Shown: one piece after another, positions 9,479 to 20,804 of the stretch | Layout: each line of letters starts with the position of its first letter | Numbering within the stretch: position 1 is the first letter of the stretch | Assembly (NCBI GenBank): GCA_036346375.1 | Contig: CM070508.1 | Span: forward strand, 24,558,852-24,622,851 | DNA: 64,000 nucleotides | DNA from: Guadua angustifolia | Taxonomy: Eukaryota; Streptophyta; Magnoliopsida; Poales; Poaceae | Direction: 5' to 3' | Notes under the pieces: model-generated | Seen by the model: only the letters and a program-made list of their open reading frames with translations | The model's database searches: none | Told to the model about the DNA's origin: nothing | Made by a program: the position numbers and the translations under genes

Positions 9479-9702
9479 TGGTATCAGTTAGCAGGTCGAG
9501 TATCAGTTAGCAGGTCGATCCTGCCGCTTCCGCACAACCTGATCGCAGGAATCCCTCTGTAGATCGCCACCGTCATGGGCGGTCTGACCCCTAAAGAAAT
9601 CGCCTCCGCTGACATCGCCAGAGTTGACACCAAAGCCAAGGCTGTCCTCTGGGCGCAAGCCGTCGCTGTTGTGAGCATCAAATCTCTCTTAGTATTAAAA
9701 CA

Positions 9703-10499
9703 ATGTCAATCGGATCGGATAATTTTCAACCGACCCGATGTGTTCGGATCGAATTCAGATATTTTTTCGGATAATTTTCAGATTCGGTTTCGGATTCGGA
9801 TACTTTCTTTCGGATTCGGATTCAGACCGCCGGAGACCGAGGACCGACTCGCCACACCTGGTTCACTGCCTTCATCCCCTTGTGCAGCTGCAGCTTTCCG
9901 TACAGCCGCACCTTGCCCCCGCTCCCCTCATCGGCGACGAGGTCGGTGGCTTGAACCGCAACGGCTTCTTGCTCGCCTTTGCCACTGGCGCCATCAGCAA
10001 TGCCGGCTCCTCCATATCTTCTTCTGCGCCTTTTAAGTGCTAGCGACTAGATGAGGCACCAGTATTATACTGGGGAAAAGAGAGGAGAGAGTGAGAGAGA
10101 GCTAGAAGAATGGGGAAGAGAAAAACCAGTGAAGCGCGTCGAATGGATGAGACATTAATGCAGCCGGTGGAAAGAAAAATAGAGATGGGAAAAGAAAAAG
10201 AAAGGGAGAGAAAAAGGAAGAAGAAAAAGAAGAAAAAAAAGAGGAAATGCTTATGAAAAATCAAATTAGTGTTATTAACTTTTTTTTGGTATGAGTGTTT
10301 TTTGCGGTATCTGTTTTCGCGCGTTATCCGATAAAAATTATTCGATACCGTATCGATTCCGCTCCGTATTCGATTCGAATCCGCGTCCGATATTATCCGC
10401 GCTGTAATCGTATCCGGTACTATCCGAATCCGATAAAAAATATGATTTAGGATATGAAAAGAGCGATATCCGACCGAATCCGAGCCGATTGCACCCCTA
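9703..10499. mobile_element. Truncated hAT-like element 4 inside Copia 1
   Basis: The right end CCGAGCCGATTGCACCCCTA (10480-10499) is a TAGGGGTGCA-type hAT end. Both flanks carry arrays of CGGATTCGGA / TCCGAATCCG motifs pointing inward. On the left, TCAATCGGATCGG resembles the same subterminal sequence but lacks the terminal TAGGGG. No 8-bp duplication was found. About 10060-10250 is an almost pure purine strand (GAGAGA/GAAGAA). Deletion of the left end is the simplest explanation. Confidence 0.6.
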
Positions 10500-10615
10500 C
10501 ATGCGACGCCTAGCAAAACGTTATTTTACTTTGCCTTTTTTTTGGTTCAGAAGTATAGTTATTCTTTGTTTCATTATTCATACGGATTTCTTGCCAATGA
10601 CTTGAACATTTATTA

Positions 10616-10842
10616 TACTAGTCATATGTCCGTGCGTTACAACGAAAATTCAATTTGCGATAAAAAGTTTATTTACAAAGAACACTAACAGTGGCAAATG
10701 TGGGTAATTAAAGAGCAGTGGCAAAGGTGAGTAATTAAGGGTACTAACAGTGGCAAATGTGGGTAATCAAAGAGCAGTGGCAAAGGCGGGTAATTTTAAT
10801 AAGTGATGTAGGAAGAAACTCTCACTTTATATAGTAGAGATT
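10616..10842. repeat. Short interspersed repeat, copy 1, with 59-bp internal tandem duplication
   Basis: Begins actagtcatatgtccgtgcg, includes caatttgcgataaaaagttt and ends ttatatagtagag. The block aacagtggcaaatgtgggta is tandemly repeated at about 10687 and 10746. A second, diverged copy lies at 28941-29222. Open ends and lack of terminal repeats leave the class unclear. Confidence 0.7.
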
Positions 10843-10899
10843 AAAATATCCTAAAAATGATTCCAATTTACATTATTGATAGATATTCCTGTTCACTTT

Positions 10900-11612
10900 G
10901 CTATGAATTTCCTTTTTAGTGTTTCGAGAACAATATGGATGATTTTATTTTTGTGAATGATGATGCTGTGGAGTCTTTTCGGACTCAGTTTATTGCCTAT
11001 AAAATATGGATTGATAAAGATGCTTGTGCTTCTGTTATTTTGGTTGCTAGCATGGAGGTGCATCTCACTAGCGATATGTTGCCTTATCCTCGGCAAAATT
11101 AATATAGGCACATCTTCATGATCGCTATGAGCCTACTAGAGATTCTTTATACCTTGTCACAGCGGCAGAGAATCGTTGCTAAAGAAGGTGATCCCATCAG
11201 ATGAGTTCTATACTCAGCTGTCCTTGATGTGGCATCTGCTTGATTCTCTTGGATCGGAGATTTGTCGCACCTATCAGTGTTGCCAATGTTAGCACTCTTA
11301 TACGGAGTTTCGTCACATTTACGTCTCTTTGATACATCTTCGGGCTGAATGAAAATCTTTGCAGCTATTCGTACTGAGGAGACTTGCCTTCGTGGTGCGG
11401 GTCTGTTGGTATCTCCTTCCGTTCTGGCGGTGCCTCGTGCTACTCCTCTACCAGTGGCGCCTACTCCAGTGTCGGCTACTGGTAGTGGAGGGCTTCACTG
11501 CACTTAATGCAACAAGAATAGACATGTGGAACAGTTCTGCTATCAGAAGAAAAAGGATCTTGCTCGATGAAGTGGACGCCCTAGTAAAGGCATATGACTT
11601 GTAGGTGCCTCT
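10900..11612 (+). pseudogene. Copia 1 gag remnant
   Basis: Translation in shifting plus frames gives DACASVILVASMEVHLTSD, YEPTRDSLYLV, EFYTQLSLMWHLLDSLGSE and, near the end, TALNATRID with CCHC-like remains and QKKKDLA. These are typical of the UBN2/gag domain and zinc knuckle of Copia elements, which form the capsid. Stops and frameshifts occur throughout. Confidence 0.75.
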
Positions 11613-11719
11613 CCTCAGCAGGCCTCTGCTGGTTTTGACTCCACTCAGGAGATTCTTACACTGCTACGTCGTATGGCTGCTTCTGCACCATCAGGTTGTG
11701 TTGGTTCTACTACTCAGTC

Positions 11720-13060
11720 TTCTAGTGAGAGACCATTATACCATGGATTCTTGACTCTAGAACTTCTTTTCATATGACATCTGATCTCACGAGTCTTCAT
11801 TCCATTAGTCCTCTTGCCGATCCTATCACTGTGCAGACCGTAGATGGTACCTCTCTTTCTGTTGCAGGACAAGGCACTTTTTTGTCTTTCTCTTTTTATG
11901 TTCCTACTATTACTCATGTTCCTAAATTAACCATGCAGCTTATATCCTCTGGCCAGCTCACTGATCATGACTGTTGTGTTATCTTTGATTCTGACTCTTG
12001 CTGTGTTCAGGATCGCTGGACGGGGTCTTTGGTTGGTATTGGTCCTCGCCGCTGTGACTCTCAGCGCCTCTGGGAGCTTGATTGGTTTTATCTTCCTTTC
12101 GCTGTCTTTGCCAGTCTTGCCGTCTCCTCTACTTCTTCAGCCTCCGTTGCATCTTCTACCGGGTCGTTTGCTCAGTGGCATCACTATTTAGAGCATCTTT
12201 ATGGGTCATGTCTGTATTCTTCAGTTCGTCGTGGTCTTTTAGGGTTTGTGTCTGGTGATCCCTCTTTAGCTACAGTTACAACTTTCTTATCCTTCTAGTG
12301 AGTCTGTATCCCAATGTCCCTTTGATCTTATTCATTCTCATAAATATTATATTCTTTTTATAGATGATTTCTCTCGGCACACTTGTATATATATTTTTTG
12401 TCTTTTCGTAGCGAGGTTTTATCCGTCTATAAGAATTTTGATACTATGATCCGTACTCAGTTTGATTCTCCCATTCGAGTTCTTCATGCTGATTCAACAG
12501 GAAAGTATCTGTTCAGTGCTTTTCGTGCTTTTCTTGCTACGTAGGGCACTCTTTCTCAGTTTTCTTGTCTTGGTGCTCATGCTTAGAATGGCGTGGCTGA
12601 GCGCAAGCATCAACATCTTCTTGAGACAACTCGTGCTCTTTTACTTGCTTTTGCTATTCTACCTCATTTCTGGGTTGAGACTGTTTCCACTTCCACTTAC
12701 TTGATAAATATTCAGCCTTTCTCTACTCTTCAGGGTGGGATTCTAGTGGAGCGTCTTTGTGGCATACTTCCTGATTACTTTAGTCTTCGCCTCTTGGGGT
12801 GTGTGCATGCTATGTCCTTCTTGCACCTCGTGAACGCACCAAGTTTACTGCTTAGTCTGTTGAGTGTGTTTTTCTGAGATGTAGTGCTGAGCACAAAGGA
12901 TATCGCTGTTGGGATCCTATTGGCCAACAGATGCGAATCTCTCGGGTTGTTACTTTTGATGAGTCTCGTCCCTTCTACCCTCGTCCTTCTACCACTTCAG
13001 CATTTCTTGTCGAGCCGCTTTCTTTCTGGCTTTTTCTAATACTTCCATTGTCATTTTTCC
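11720..13060 (+). pseudogene. Copia 1 protease / pre-integrase / integrase remnant
   Basis: A long plus frame (11774-12298) contains SFHMTSDLTSLHSI after a lost aspartic-protease DSG motif, then VPKLTMQLISSGQLTDHDC, the usual retropepsin-like and pre-integrase region. Downstream pieces include a DDFSRHTW motif (integrase core), VLHADSTGKY, NGVAERKHQHLLETTRALLL and finally YRCWDP. The catalytic D and E region is crossed by in-frame stops (for example near 12542 and 12587). Confidence 0.8.
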
Positions 13061-13070
13061 TTCTCCACAG

Positions 13071-13421
13071 TTGATGTCTCCTTCTTTGCTGGCCTCTCCA
13101 CAGGAGTCTTCACTTCTTGTGTCTTCTCCACCTATTTCTACTGACATTGTTCCTTCTTATCCTCTCTACTACACTCGTCGTCCACAAGTTGAGGATTCTT
13201 CTAATGTGTTATCTTCTCCTGTTGAGTCTTCTTCTTTCGTGCCGCCTCCTCGCTACGCTCTTCACGATCGTCAGTCTATTCGGCGTCCTAAGCACCTTGG
13301 CTTTGCTGGTGTTGTTCTTACTAAGCCGACTTCTTATCACGAGGCTGTTATTCATTAGGAATGGTAGCATGTGATGGCAGAGGAGCTTGCTGCCCTTGAG
13401 CGCACTGACACGTGGGATCTA
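13071..13421 (+). pseudogene. Copia 1 linker and start of reverse transcriptase, truncated
   Basis: Ser/Pro-rich linker followed by KPTSYHEAVIH, a stop, then EELAALERTDTWDLV, the well-known entry to the Copia reverse transcriptase. The frame ends at 13421-13422, where the sequence switches to the minus-strand Gypsy gag. All catalytic RT motifs are missing. Confidence 0.8.
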
Positions 13422-14448
13422 GTGCTCGATCTCGGACTTCGAGGACCTCGCGCTGGCCGTCCGCCGAGACGATCACCCGTGGCAGTCCTCCGCCGCTCCT
13501 GCGGTCACGCTTCCACTTTTTGGCAGCGGCGCCGTGGTCGGCGCCCTTGGAGTTGGATGGTCCAGCCTCTGTGGGGTTCAGACCGAGCTTACCTTGGTCG
13601 TAGTCACGCTTCCAGTGGACAGCGTCGTCCACATCTGCGTACCGCTCTGCCATACGGAAAAGCTTGTTGACGCTGAGCCTCGAGGTAATCTCCAGGTCCT
13701 CGATGAGGGGCTGATCGCGGACGCCGAACTTGAACGCCTTTATGACGGCCTCGTCGGAGATGCTCGGGATCAGGTTCCTTGTGCGGATAAATCGCCGCAC
13801 GAAGTCGCGAAGCGGCTTGTTCTTTCCCTGGATGACGCGATCCAGGTCCTTCTCCCTCCCCGGCCGCTCGTAGCAACTTTGAAAGTTGGAGCGGAGGGCA
13901 CTCTGAATTTGGCGCCACGACCTGAAAGAACCAGGCTTCTGGTTGAAGAGCCAGGTCCACGCGGCGCCGTCCAGGACGGTCGGGAGGTAATTCGCCATCA
14001 CGAGCTCATCGCCTCCGGCCTCCAGGATGGCGGTCGAGTAGATGGATAGGAACTCGTCGGAGTTCTTGGTCCCATCGAAGCGCTCTATCAACATCGGCTT
14101 GAACCGAGCTGGCCAGCGCACGCGGCGAAGGTCGTCGGAGTACGCCATGTACCAGAGGTCGACAAAGACGCCGGTGTGGTCGTCGCCGACAAGGCCCTCG
14201 CTGCCGCTGGACTCGGAGTCGAGGCTGCCTTGGCGGCCCGACCTTTGGCGAGAACGACCATGACGACGCTGCTGCGGAATCACCCGGGAGGTAACGCAGA
14301 CGATCTCGACGAGCGGCGCTGGCGGAACATCGGGCAAAGGCCCCGACTTCATTCGGCTGGACGACGTGGAGACCGGGGAGCCCGGTCCGCGTCTGACCTT
14401 GCTCGGGTTGGTACCTGCGGGACGGAGGCGTGGCGGCGTTAAAGCCAC
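13422..14448 (-). pseudogene. Gypsy gag gene, truncated at its 3' end
   Basis: About 340 codons are open without a stop from the methionine at 14448. A Retrotrans_gag domain is recognisable: WPARFKPMLIERFDGTKN, YLPTVLDGAAWTWLFN, SALRSNFQSCYERPG, LRDFVRRFIRTRNLIP, then a KAFKFGVRDQ segment. The C-terminal zinc knuckle is lost where the gene joins the Copia 1 sequence. The N-terminal part is rich in Arg, Ser and Pro. The protein would form the capsid; truncated, it is presumably inert. Confidence 0.85.
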
Positions 14449-15011
14449 ATCCCGAGACCGCTGCTGGCGAGGGCGCCCGCGCGGTGGCGTCCGTGGCGTT
14501 GGCGGCGCGCGATGAGTTGTCGCTACTTAGGGAGTGAGTCCCCGAGTCTTGGCCGGTGCTACGGTGGCGCTGCCTCGATCGCGGCCCGACGAGCTCTTCG
14601 GCCGAGGCTCGGCCAAAGCTCGACTCGCTCTATCGTGGTCAACCATGACCCGGCGAGAAGCGGAGGCGTTCTCGAGAGGGAGGGAGCAGGATGGCGATGA
14701 TGCGCCGCCCTCTCTCGATCCTCACGAGGGCGGTTATGGCTTGGCTGATGGCGACATTGACCATCCGGATGGCGTCCTCAGGAGTCTGCGGGTCATGGCC
14801 GTCCGCAGCTTCTCCTGCGCCATGACTGTCTGCCATCGAGACGTGTCGTTCTCGTTGTGGTGGCGAGGGTGAAAACAGGGACGCGGAGTCGGAGTCCGCG
14901 CCCGAGCCCACGCTCGAGGAATGTCCGTTGACGAAGCGCGCCATGCTCCCGAGACCTTGGAGTTTTCCTGCAAATGAGCAAAGCCAATCGGGCCCCACGG
15001 TGGGCGCCAGC
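14449..15011 (-). other. Gypsy 5' leader and primer-binding site
   Basis: Leader between the LTR and gag. TGGCGCCCACCGTGGGGC on the minus strand (15009-14992) is the typical primer-binding site of this class of Gypsy elements. The leader has an open minus frame of 119 codons (14998-14639) with an ARALV-like run but no recognised domain; it may be an upstream part of gag separated by a stop. Confidence 0.6.
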
Positions 15012-15640
15012 CGTCGACGATCGGGATCGCCAACCGCAGAAGTGAAACAGGGGTTAGTGAGACCGGGACCCGAACAGAGCTTTCGCTCAAGCGGAGGAAA
15101 ACGTTCAACGTGCTGGAGGTCGGAGCAAGACGACAGCGAGCGCGAGACGAGGATTTTATACTGGTTCGAGCCCCTGTGAAGGTAATAGCTCTACTCCAGT
15201 CGCCTTGCGGCAGTGATCTTTGTTACTATCGAGTGTAGGTGTGTATTACAGCTCAAGCTCAACAATGGCAATGTCTAGTGCTCGAGTTCTCGTGTCTTGT
15301 CAGGCTGCGCATCCTTAGCCTTATACCCTCCCTGCTCGCAACCGTTGGGAGGTATTTCTGGGTAGTGGCCTTCATGCGCGTTGAGGGCCGGTTGTAACTG
15401 CTCCGAGTTTGCCGCGCGTGCCCGCTTCAAGCCCACGATCCCGCAATCTCGGTTTCCGGAATCCAAGGGGACACCAGACGGGCGAGTGGTCGCCGAGCTC
15501 GGGTCGTGGCGACGCCGGCCGAGGGCACGCCGCTTCGCTCGCCGAGCGCTTGGCGGCACCTGTGTCGTGGTCGGGGCCTCCCGAGCCTGGGAACTCGTTG
15601 ACCGCGCGCTGACCGGCCAAGGGTCGCCCAGGCCTCGTCA
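15012..15640 (-). repeat. Gypsy LTR (629 bp), same family as the solo LTR at 24357
   Basis: Starts (plus) CGTCGACGATCGGGATCGCC, where a TG start has apparently decayed to CG, and ends GGCCTCGTCA. The shared blocks gacgatcgggatc, ggtaatagctctactccag and the internal order match the solo LTR at 24357-25011, which confirms both boundaries. The next five bases (gatac, 15641-15645) would be one copy of the target duplication; the other copy was lost with the truncated end. Confidence 0.75.
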
Positions 15641-16288
15641 GATACTTAATGACAATGTGTTTGGCAACACCACTTGACTTGTTACTTGAATAAAAAACTG
15701 CAGTCAAATTATCACAGTATACAGGTAATAGTTTAGATATTCTGTCTATCATTCTTAATCCCGGAATAAAATTCTTAAGCCATTCAGCCGCCCGGTAACC
15801 TCATAACATGCCACAAACTTAGTCTACATTATGGATGATGCAATAAGTGATTGTTTAGAGTTTTTTTTTCATGAAATGGCTCCTCTCGCAAGTGTGAAGA
15901 TATAATCTGATGTGGATTTCTTAGTATCAAAACAACCTATAAAGTTAGCATTTGAATAGCCCACAACGTCAAGGGTATCAGACTTCTTATATGTGAGCAT
16001 GTAATGCTTAGTGTCCTGCATATAACGCAAAGCTTTTTTAACGGCTTTCCAATGGTCTAATCCTGGATTAGATTGATATCTGCCAAGCATTCCGGTTACG
16101 AATGCTAAATCAGGGTGAGTACAAACTTGAGCATACATAACGCTTCCGACAGCTGAAGCGTAAGGAATCCCTCTTATCTGATCAGCTTCTAATTGATTCC
16201 TTGCACTTTGAAAAATTCCAAACTTATTGTCCTTAACAATAGGAGCAGGCGTGGCAAAGCAGTTATGCATATTAAATATCTTAAGCAC
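15641..16288 (-). pseudogene. Copia 2 connection and RNase H region, truncated
   Basis: Contains IPYASAVGSVMYAQVCTHPD, HWKAVKKALRYMQDTKHYML, YSNANFIGCFDTKKSTSDYI and, further on, YCDNLTAVFYSSNKSSGVAK ending IKYL. These are standard Copia RNase H motifs. A frameshift separates the two halves near 15869. The Gypsy LTR interrupts directly after IKYL. Confidence 0.85.
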
Positions 16289-17095
16289 TCTATCAATATA
16301 TACCTTTTAGGATAAGCCTAATACCCCTTTAGACCTATCTCGGTGAATATCAATGCCCAAAACATAAGAGGCATTACCAAGATCCTTCATGTCAAAATTA
16401 GCAGAAAGAAATCTTTTGGTCTCTTGTAGCATATCTATATTGCTGCTAGCCAACAAGATGTCGCCCACATAAAGCACTAAGATAGTAAATTTGCTCCCCT
16501 TAGTCTTAATATATATGCAATTGTCCACTTCATTTTTTTAAGCCAAAATTTTTATGGTCTCATCAAACTTAAGGTACTACTGTCTAGACGCTTGTTTTAA
16601 TCCATAGATGGATTTCTTAAGTCGACATTCTATATATTTCTTGATTTTCATGACAAAACCTTCCGATTGAGCCATGTAAACATTCTTATGCAAGTCACCA
16701 TTAAGGAATGCGATTTAAATATCCATCTAATGCAGTTCTAAATCATAATGAGTAACAAACGCCATGACAATTCTTAGTGAATCTTTCTTTGAGACGAGAG
16801 AAAAAGTATCAACATAATCAATCCCTTCTCTTTGTGTAAACCCTTTTACTACAAGCCTTACCTTGAATCTTTCGATATTTCCCTTAGAGTTATGCTTATT
16901 TTTGTAAACCTATCTACAACCTACTGTTTTGACTCCGTTAGGAATTTCTACTAGATCCCAGACGTCATTAAAGCGCATAGACTTTATTTCATCCTGCATG
17001 GCCTCAAGCCATTTGAGTGAATCCTTGGTCATCATAGCCACCTTAAATGAGTTGGGATCATCTACCTTTCCTATGTCATTTACATTTTCATTCAT
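16289..17095 (-). pseudogene. Copia 2 reverse transcriptase, with stops
   Basis: Carries KWLEAMQDEIKSMRFNDVWD at its start, then broken frames, then ILVLYVGDILLASSNIDML (the catalytic YVDD motif here reads YVGD) and FDMKDLGNASYVLGIDIHRD. The D to G change in the catalytic motif and several stops show that it is inactive. Confidence 0.85.
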
Positions 17096-18213
17096 GTATA
17101 TGACATAGTCATTCGGGATGGCAGACCTATCCCGCTGTGAGCTTCTTAGTGGTACATTAGCTCATCATTAGGTGTTGTACTATTAATTCCAGAATCCTCA
17201 GGTGGAGGCTCAATTTCAGCATTCTCAGCTAGAGGTGTAACTGTATGAGGTATAGGAAGAATAGTCTCTCGGGTTATCGATAATGGTACATAAGTTCGAA
17301 TATTGTCAAGATCTATTTTCCTAGCCTCTGATCTCCCATTGATTTCATCATTCTCTAAAAATACATTTTGTCGGGTTTTCACAAACTTAGTGACACGATC
17401 TGAACAATAAAATCGATATCCCATAGATCTTTGATATCCAATAAAATGGCAGCTTACCGTCTTACGATCTAATTTCCCATATGTGGATTAAAAATTTTAG
17501 TTTCAATATGACAACCCCACACTCGTAAGTATTTTAGACTCGGTTTCCTCCCAGCCCATAATTCATAAGGTGTCTTAAGCACTAATTTACTAAGAATCCG
17601 ATTAAGTATATGTGCGGCTGTCTTTAATGCTTCAATCCACAAACCAACTGGTAAACTGGAATAACTCAACATACTACGCATTATATCCATAAGGGTGTGA
17701 TTGCGTCTTTTAGCTACTCCATTTTGCTGAGATTCACCAGATGTTGAATATTGGGCTATTATGCTATTTTCAGAAAGAAACTTAGCAAATGGATCAGGAA
17801 TTTGTCCATAGGGAGCAAGTCTCCCGTAATATTCTCCTCCACGATCTGATCTTACTACCTTAATCTTTAAATTATGTTGATTTTCTAATTTAGCCTTGAA
17901 TGTTTTAAACTTATCAAGTGATTCAGATCTATCACGAATGGAAAAAAATATAACCATAACGGAAGAAATCATCAGTGAATGTAATAAAGGAGTCATACCT
18001 ATCCACTAAAGTTATAGGAAATGGTCCACATATATCAGTATGGATTAATTCTAATATTCCTGTGCTTTGTGTGGCTCTTTTCTTAATTTGTTTTACATAT
18101 TTCCCCTTAATACAGTCAATACAGTGGTCTGAATCAAAGAAGTCTAATGGGTGAAGTATCTATTCCTTCTCTTCCTTAATGAGGCATTCCATTCTCCCCT
18201 TCGAAATGTTGTA
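17096..18213 (-). pseudogene. Copia 2 integrase and linker, with stops
   Basis: Contains DRSESLDKFKTFKAKLENQ, VVRSDRGGEYYGR (catalytic D), STSGESQQNGVAKRRNHTLM (catalytic-E region, ERRN here KRRN), then LPVGLWIEALKTAAHILN and ELWAGRKPSLKYLRVWGC. The start (18010-18180) shows an HCIDCIKGKY zinc-binding remnant with stops. Loss of the catalytic Glu is a further disabling change. Confidence 0.85.
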
Positions 18214-18732
18214 CTAAAAAAGGAGCGAGGTCAAAATAAAATGAACCAAGAAACTATCAGAAATGTTCATGTCCATGCTCTTGAGTTTAGCAGCCATATC
18301 AGTCATCATCATAATATGCTCACGAACGCTGCTAGAGCTATCATACTTAGTCGTGAGTATCTTCATGATCAAAGTACTGGCATATACTTTTGAGAAGCCC
18401 TTAAATTGCTTCTCAACTAAAGCCAAGTACTGCTTAGCATTATTGGATTCAGAGATTGCTCCTCTTATCCCTACAAATATGGCGCTCTTCATAATCATCA
18501 AGGATATGTGATTAGACCGCTCCCACTTTTTTGCTGTTAAGTCATAGAGTTTCTTTTTCTCAATGAAACCCTCATCATCAGCAGAAGGAGCTGCGAGAGT
18601 GTCCTCACGTAAAGCATAATCCAAGTCCATGACTCCAAGGACAATCAAAATCCTCTCCTTTTAAGAAGGAAAGTTTGTCCCAATCAGCTGCTCAATGCCA
18701 TTCAAGTAAGCGGCAATATTAGTGTTATTCAT
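18214..18732 (-). pseudogene. Copia 2 gag, frameshifted and fused to integrase by a deletion
   Basis: The start ATG at 18732-18730 begins MNNTNIAAYLNGIEQLIGTN; a stop follows and the frame shifts. The body has DLDYALREDTLAAPS, WERSNHISLMIMKSAI, ISESNNAKQYLALVEKQFKG and MTDMAAKLKSMDM. The zinc knuckle and protease expected next are missing: after FLVHFILTS the sequence jumps to the pre-integrase region. This internal deletion makes the element non-autonomous. Confidence 0.8.
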
Positions 18733-19960
18733 GGTTGAATCAAAAATAAAATATAATTAGTAAACATTTAAAAATAAATGTCTTGCATGAAAATTAACCC
18801 TACGTTGGTCTGATTAATAATCATGCTTATGATAGCAAAATTTAAAAGTTCTATTTCGCATCACTATTGGGCAGAAATGAAAAGAAACTAAATTATCTTA
18901 TGGGTGGCATGTTCATAAATAACATTAGTTAGTATATAATCATGGCCATGACATTATCCCAATTTTAAACATTAAACAATAATCTCTAATCAAAATTTCT
19001 CATTGGTTGCATTTTAATTAGAGATAATACTCATAAATAATCATCACATGAAACATCATTTGCCACATTAGATAATATGGTCAAATTAATCATGGAATTA
19101 ATCATAACATTAAAGCCCAGGAAAAGTAATTAAAAACAATACTTATTACTAAATTTAAATGAGACATAATAAAACAAACAAATTGAAATGAGCTAATACT
19201 AGAAATGCCGGCCCAAAAACACATGCGGCCCAAAAGCGACGTGCAGGCCCAGCCCGTGCGCACGGAAGAGCGGCCTAGCCACCCCTTGGCCCATGTGATG
19301 CACAGCCCACGCTCGCCTGCAGCCCACCGCGAAAGAGCGACACAACCCGGCAACACGTTGGCCCGTGCGGAGGTAGAGACCTCGATCGACTGTCTGTCGA
19401 TCCAATGGACGGACTGGATTCACCCAGAGATGAACAAAACCGCGGTGGCTGGAAACCCTAACCCTAAACATCATATCCTCCCGGAAAAATTGCAACGAAG
19501 GCGACATGGCGAGCGGGAGAACGCACGGGCAAAAAGATGACGCAACCGTGAGCGGTGAAGCTGATGCCGCACACGGCTCCGGTGAGGCGGCCGCAATTAC
19601 GCGCGAGCAGACGTGATGCAAAAACGGCGATGCGCATGGAGCGACCGACGGCGATGCGCGAAGGCTGGAAGACTGCGGCGCGCACGAAACGGCTGACGGC
19701 AACCACGGCATCGGTGTCAGCAACGACGACGGCGGGGAAGGTAAGCCCGAAGACCCCTTAGAACTTCAAGTTTTCTTGATTGGCTTCGGGATTTTAGGGA
19801 TAATCAAGGGGATTAGGGTTTTAGATGGGTTCAAATCTATTCTTTTCCCCTCAATGCTAACCGAGCCAAACTAACCATAAATCAACACTAATCACCGACG
19901 GACACAGGATCTAAACCAAGCTAAAGGATCAAATTTAGGCTAATCTGCTCTAATACCAAA
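18733..19960 (-). other. Copia 2 leader and primer-binding site
   Basis: A long leader of about 1.2 kb. The primer-binding site lies at 19941-19958, two bases from the LTR. A GC-rich block at about 19205-19760 stands out from the AT-rich surroundings (short Arg/Ala-rich frames on both strands) and may be a separate captured or inserted segment. No domain is recognised. Confidence 0.5.
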
Positions 19961-20406
19961 TGTTAAATCTAAGGTAAACCAAAACATTAATTAGCCTAAA
20001 TCATGATCACAAAAAAACATAATGCGAAAATAAATTGTTAGATTAAACTGACCTGGAGAAGTAGATGAAGCCATTAGTGTTTCTGGTTGATGTTCTTGAG
20101 TGTCGGTGAAGAAGTATGGCGTCGGCAGAGATGTGCAAAGGCCTGAAGAACACCGAGATCTCAGTGGTGGTCGCGGATCTTCGGCAGCCTGAGCGCGAGC
20201 TTAGGATCGGATGATATGTAGGGGAAGAGCGAAAACTCAAGAATAGAGATTAATCAAATGAGTATCGGTCTTCCCCTTTTAATCTCACGCAGGTTGACGG
20301 GACCAAACCAAGTTTTCTTTGTTAGGCGCTCCCTATCAATGCGCACATAAGGTGGGTCTAGTCCAGATTTTTCAGATCTGACAGTTAGCCGAGATCATAA
20401 CCAACA
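19961..20406 (-). repeat. Copia 2 LTR (5' relative to the element)
   Basis: The inner end TGTTAAATC at 19961 is fixed by the adjacent primer-binding site. The outer end is a guess at the CA at 20405-20406. No second copy exists in the window to confirm it. Confidence 0.45.
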
Positions 20407-20796
20407 TGAGAGTAATCCAACTTGAATTTTATTAAGCAGGTGCAATTCCGTTAGATCAATGGTAGGTTCGATGCGACCTTTTATATGGCTACTTCCTAGG
20501 TTTGTTGAAATCAAATTGCAACTTTGATAGATGGGACATGGATTACACTTCTATGCAATTGATTAGTCTTGCTCTGTGGTGGCAGTGCTCATCATGATCT
20601 TTGGCAATGGTTTAGCTAGGCCTTTGGCTTTATCTTTCCACTCCATGATTCATAAGATTTTACATAATTCCCAGTTAGCAATATGGTGTTTTCTTTTTTG
20701 GTGGTAGATTTGTTATTTTTCTTATGCTATTAGGTATCCTGAGAAGGATTATATCAGTAACTTCTTGTAATTTGCATATTTTGGACGAAAGCAGGA
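20407..20796. other. Intergenic stretch, nothing recognised
   Basis: AT-rich unique-looking DNA between the Copia 2 LTR and the second hAT element. No coding region, RNA gene or repeat end is seen. Confidence 0.3.
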
Positions 20797-20804
20797 CTAA
20801 TGTG

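Larger units (their letters stand above)
9248..13421 (+). mobile_element. Decayed Copia retrotransposon 1 (plus strand), 3' half missing
   Basis: Starts with a 231-bp LTR (9248-9478) and a primer-binding site TGGTATCAG at 9479. It continues through gag, protease/pre-integrase and integrase remnants to the first codons of the reverse transcriptase, where it stops abruptly at 13421 against an antisense Gypsy fragment. A hAT-like element (9703-10499) and a short repeat (10616-10842) interrupt the gag region. The coding parts are full of stops and frameshifts. The 3' LTR is lost. Confidence 0.85.
13422..15640 (-). mobile_element. Truncated Ty3/Gypsy element (gag, primer site and one LTR)
   Basis: From right to left on the minus strand: LTR (15640-15012), primer-binding site TGGCGCCCACCGTGGGGC (15009-14992), a 5' leader, and a gag gene that breaks off at 13422. 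The pol gene and the other LTR are missing. The right edge lies in the RNase H region of Copia 2. The left edge is a recombination junction with Copia 1. Confidence 0.85.
15641..20406 (-). mobile_element. Decayed Copia retrotransposon 2 (minus strand), cut at its 3' end
   Basis: Reading the minus strand: LTR (about 20406-19961), primer-binding site (19958-19941, TGGTATTAGAGCAGATTA), long leader, gag, deletion, integrase, reverse transcriptase and RNase H. It ends inside RNase H at 15641, where the Gypsy LTR begins. The 3' LTR is missing. The outer LTR end is uncertain; I chose the CA at 20406. Confidence 0.8.

Noticed and set aside
13534..14049. Plus-strand 171-codon open frame opposite the Gypsy gag
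   Set aside because: It is the shadow of the gag gene on the other strand, with no recognisable motif; GC-rich third positions open the opposite frame.
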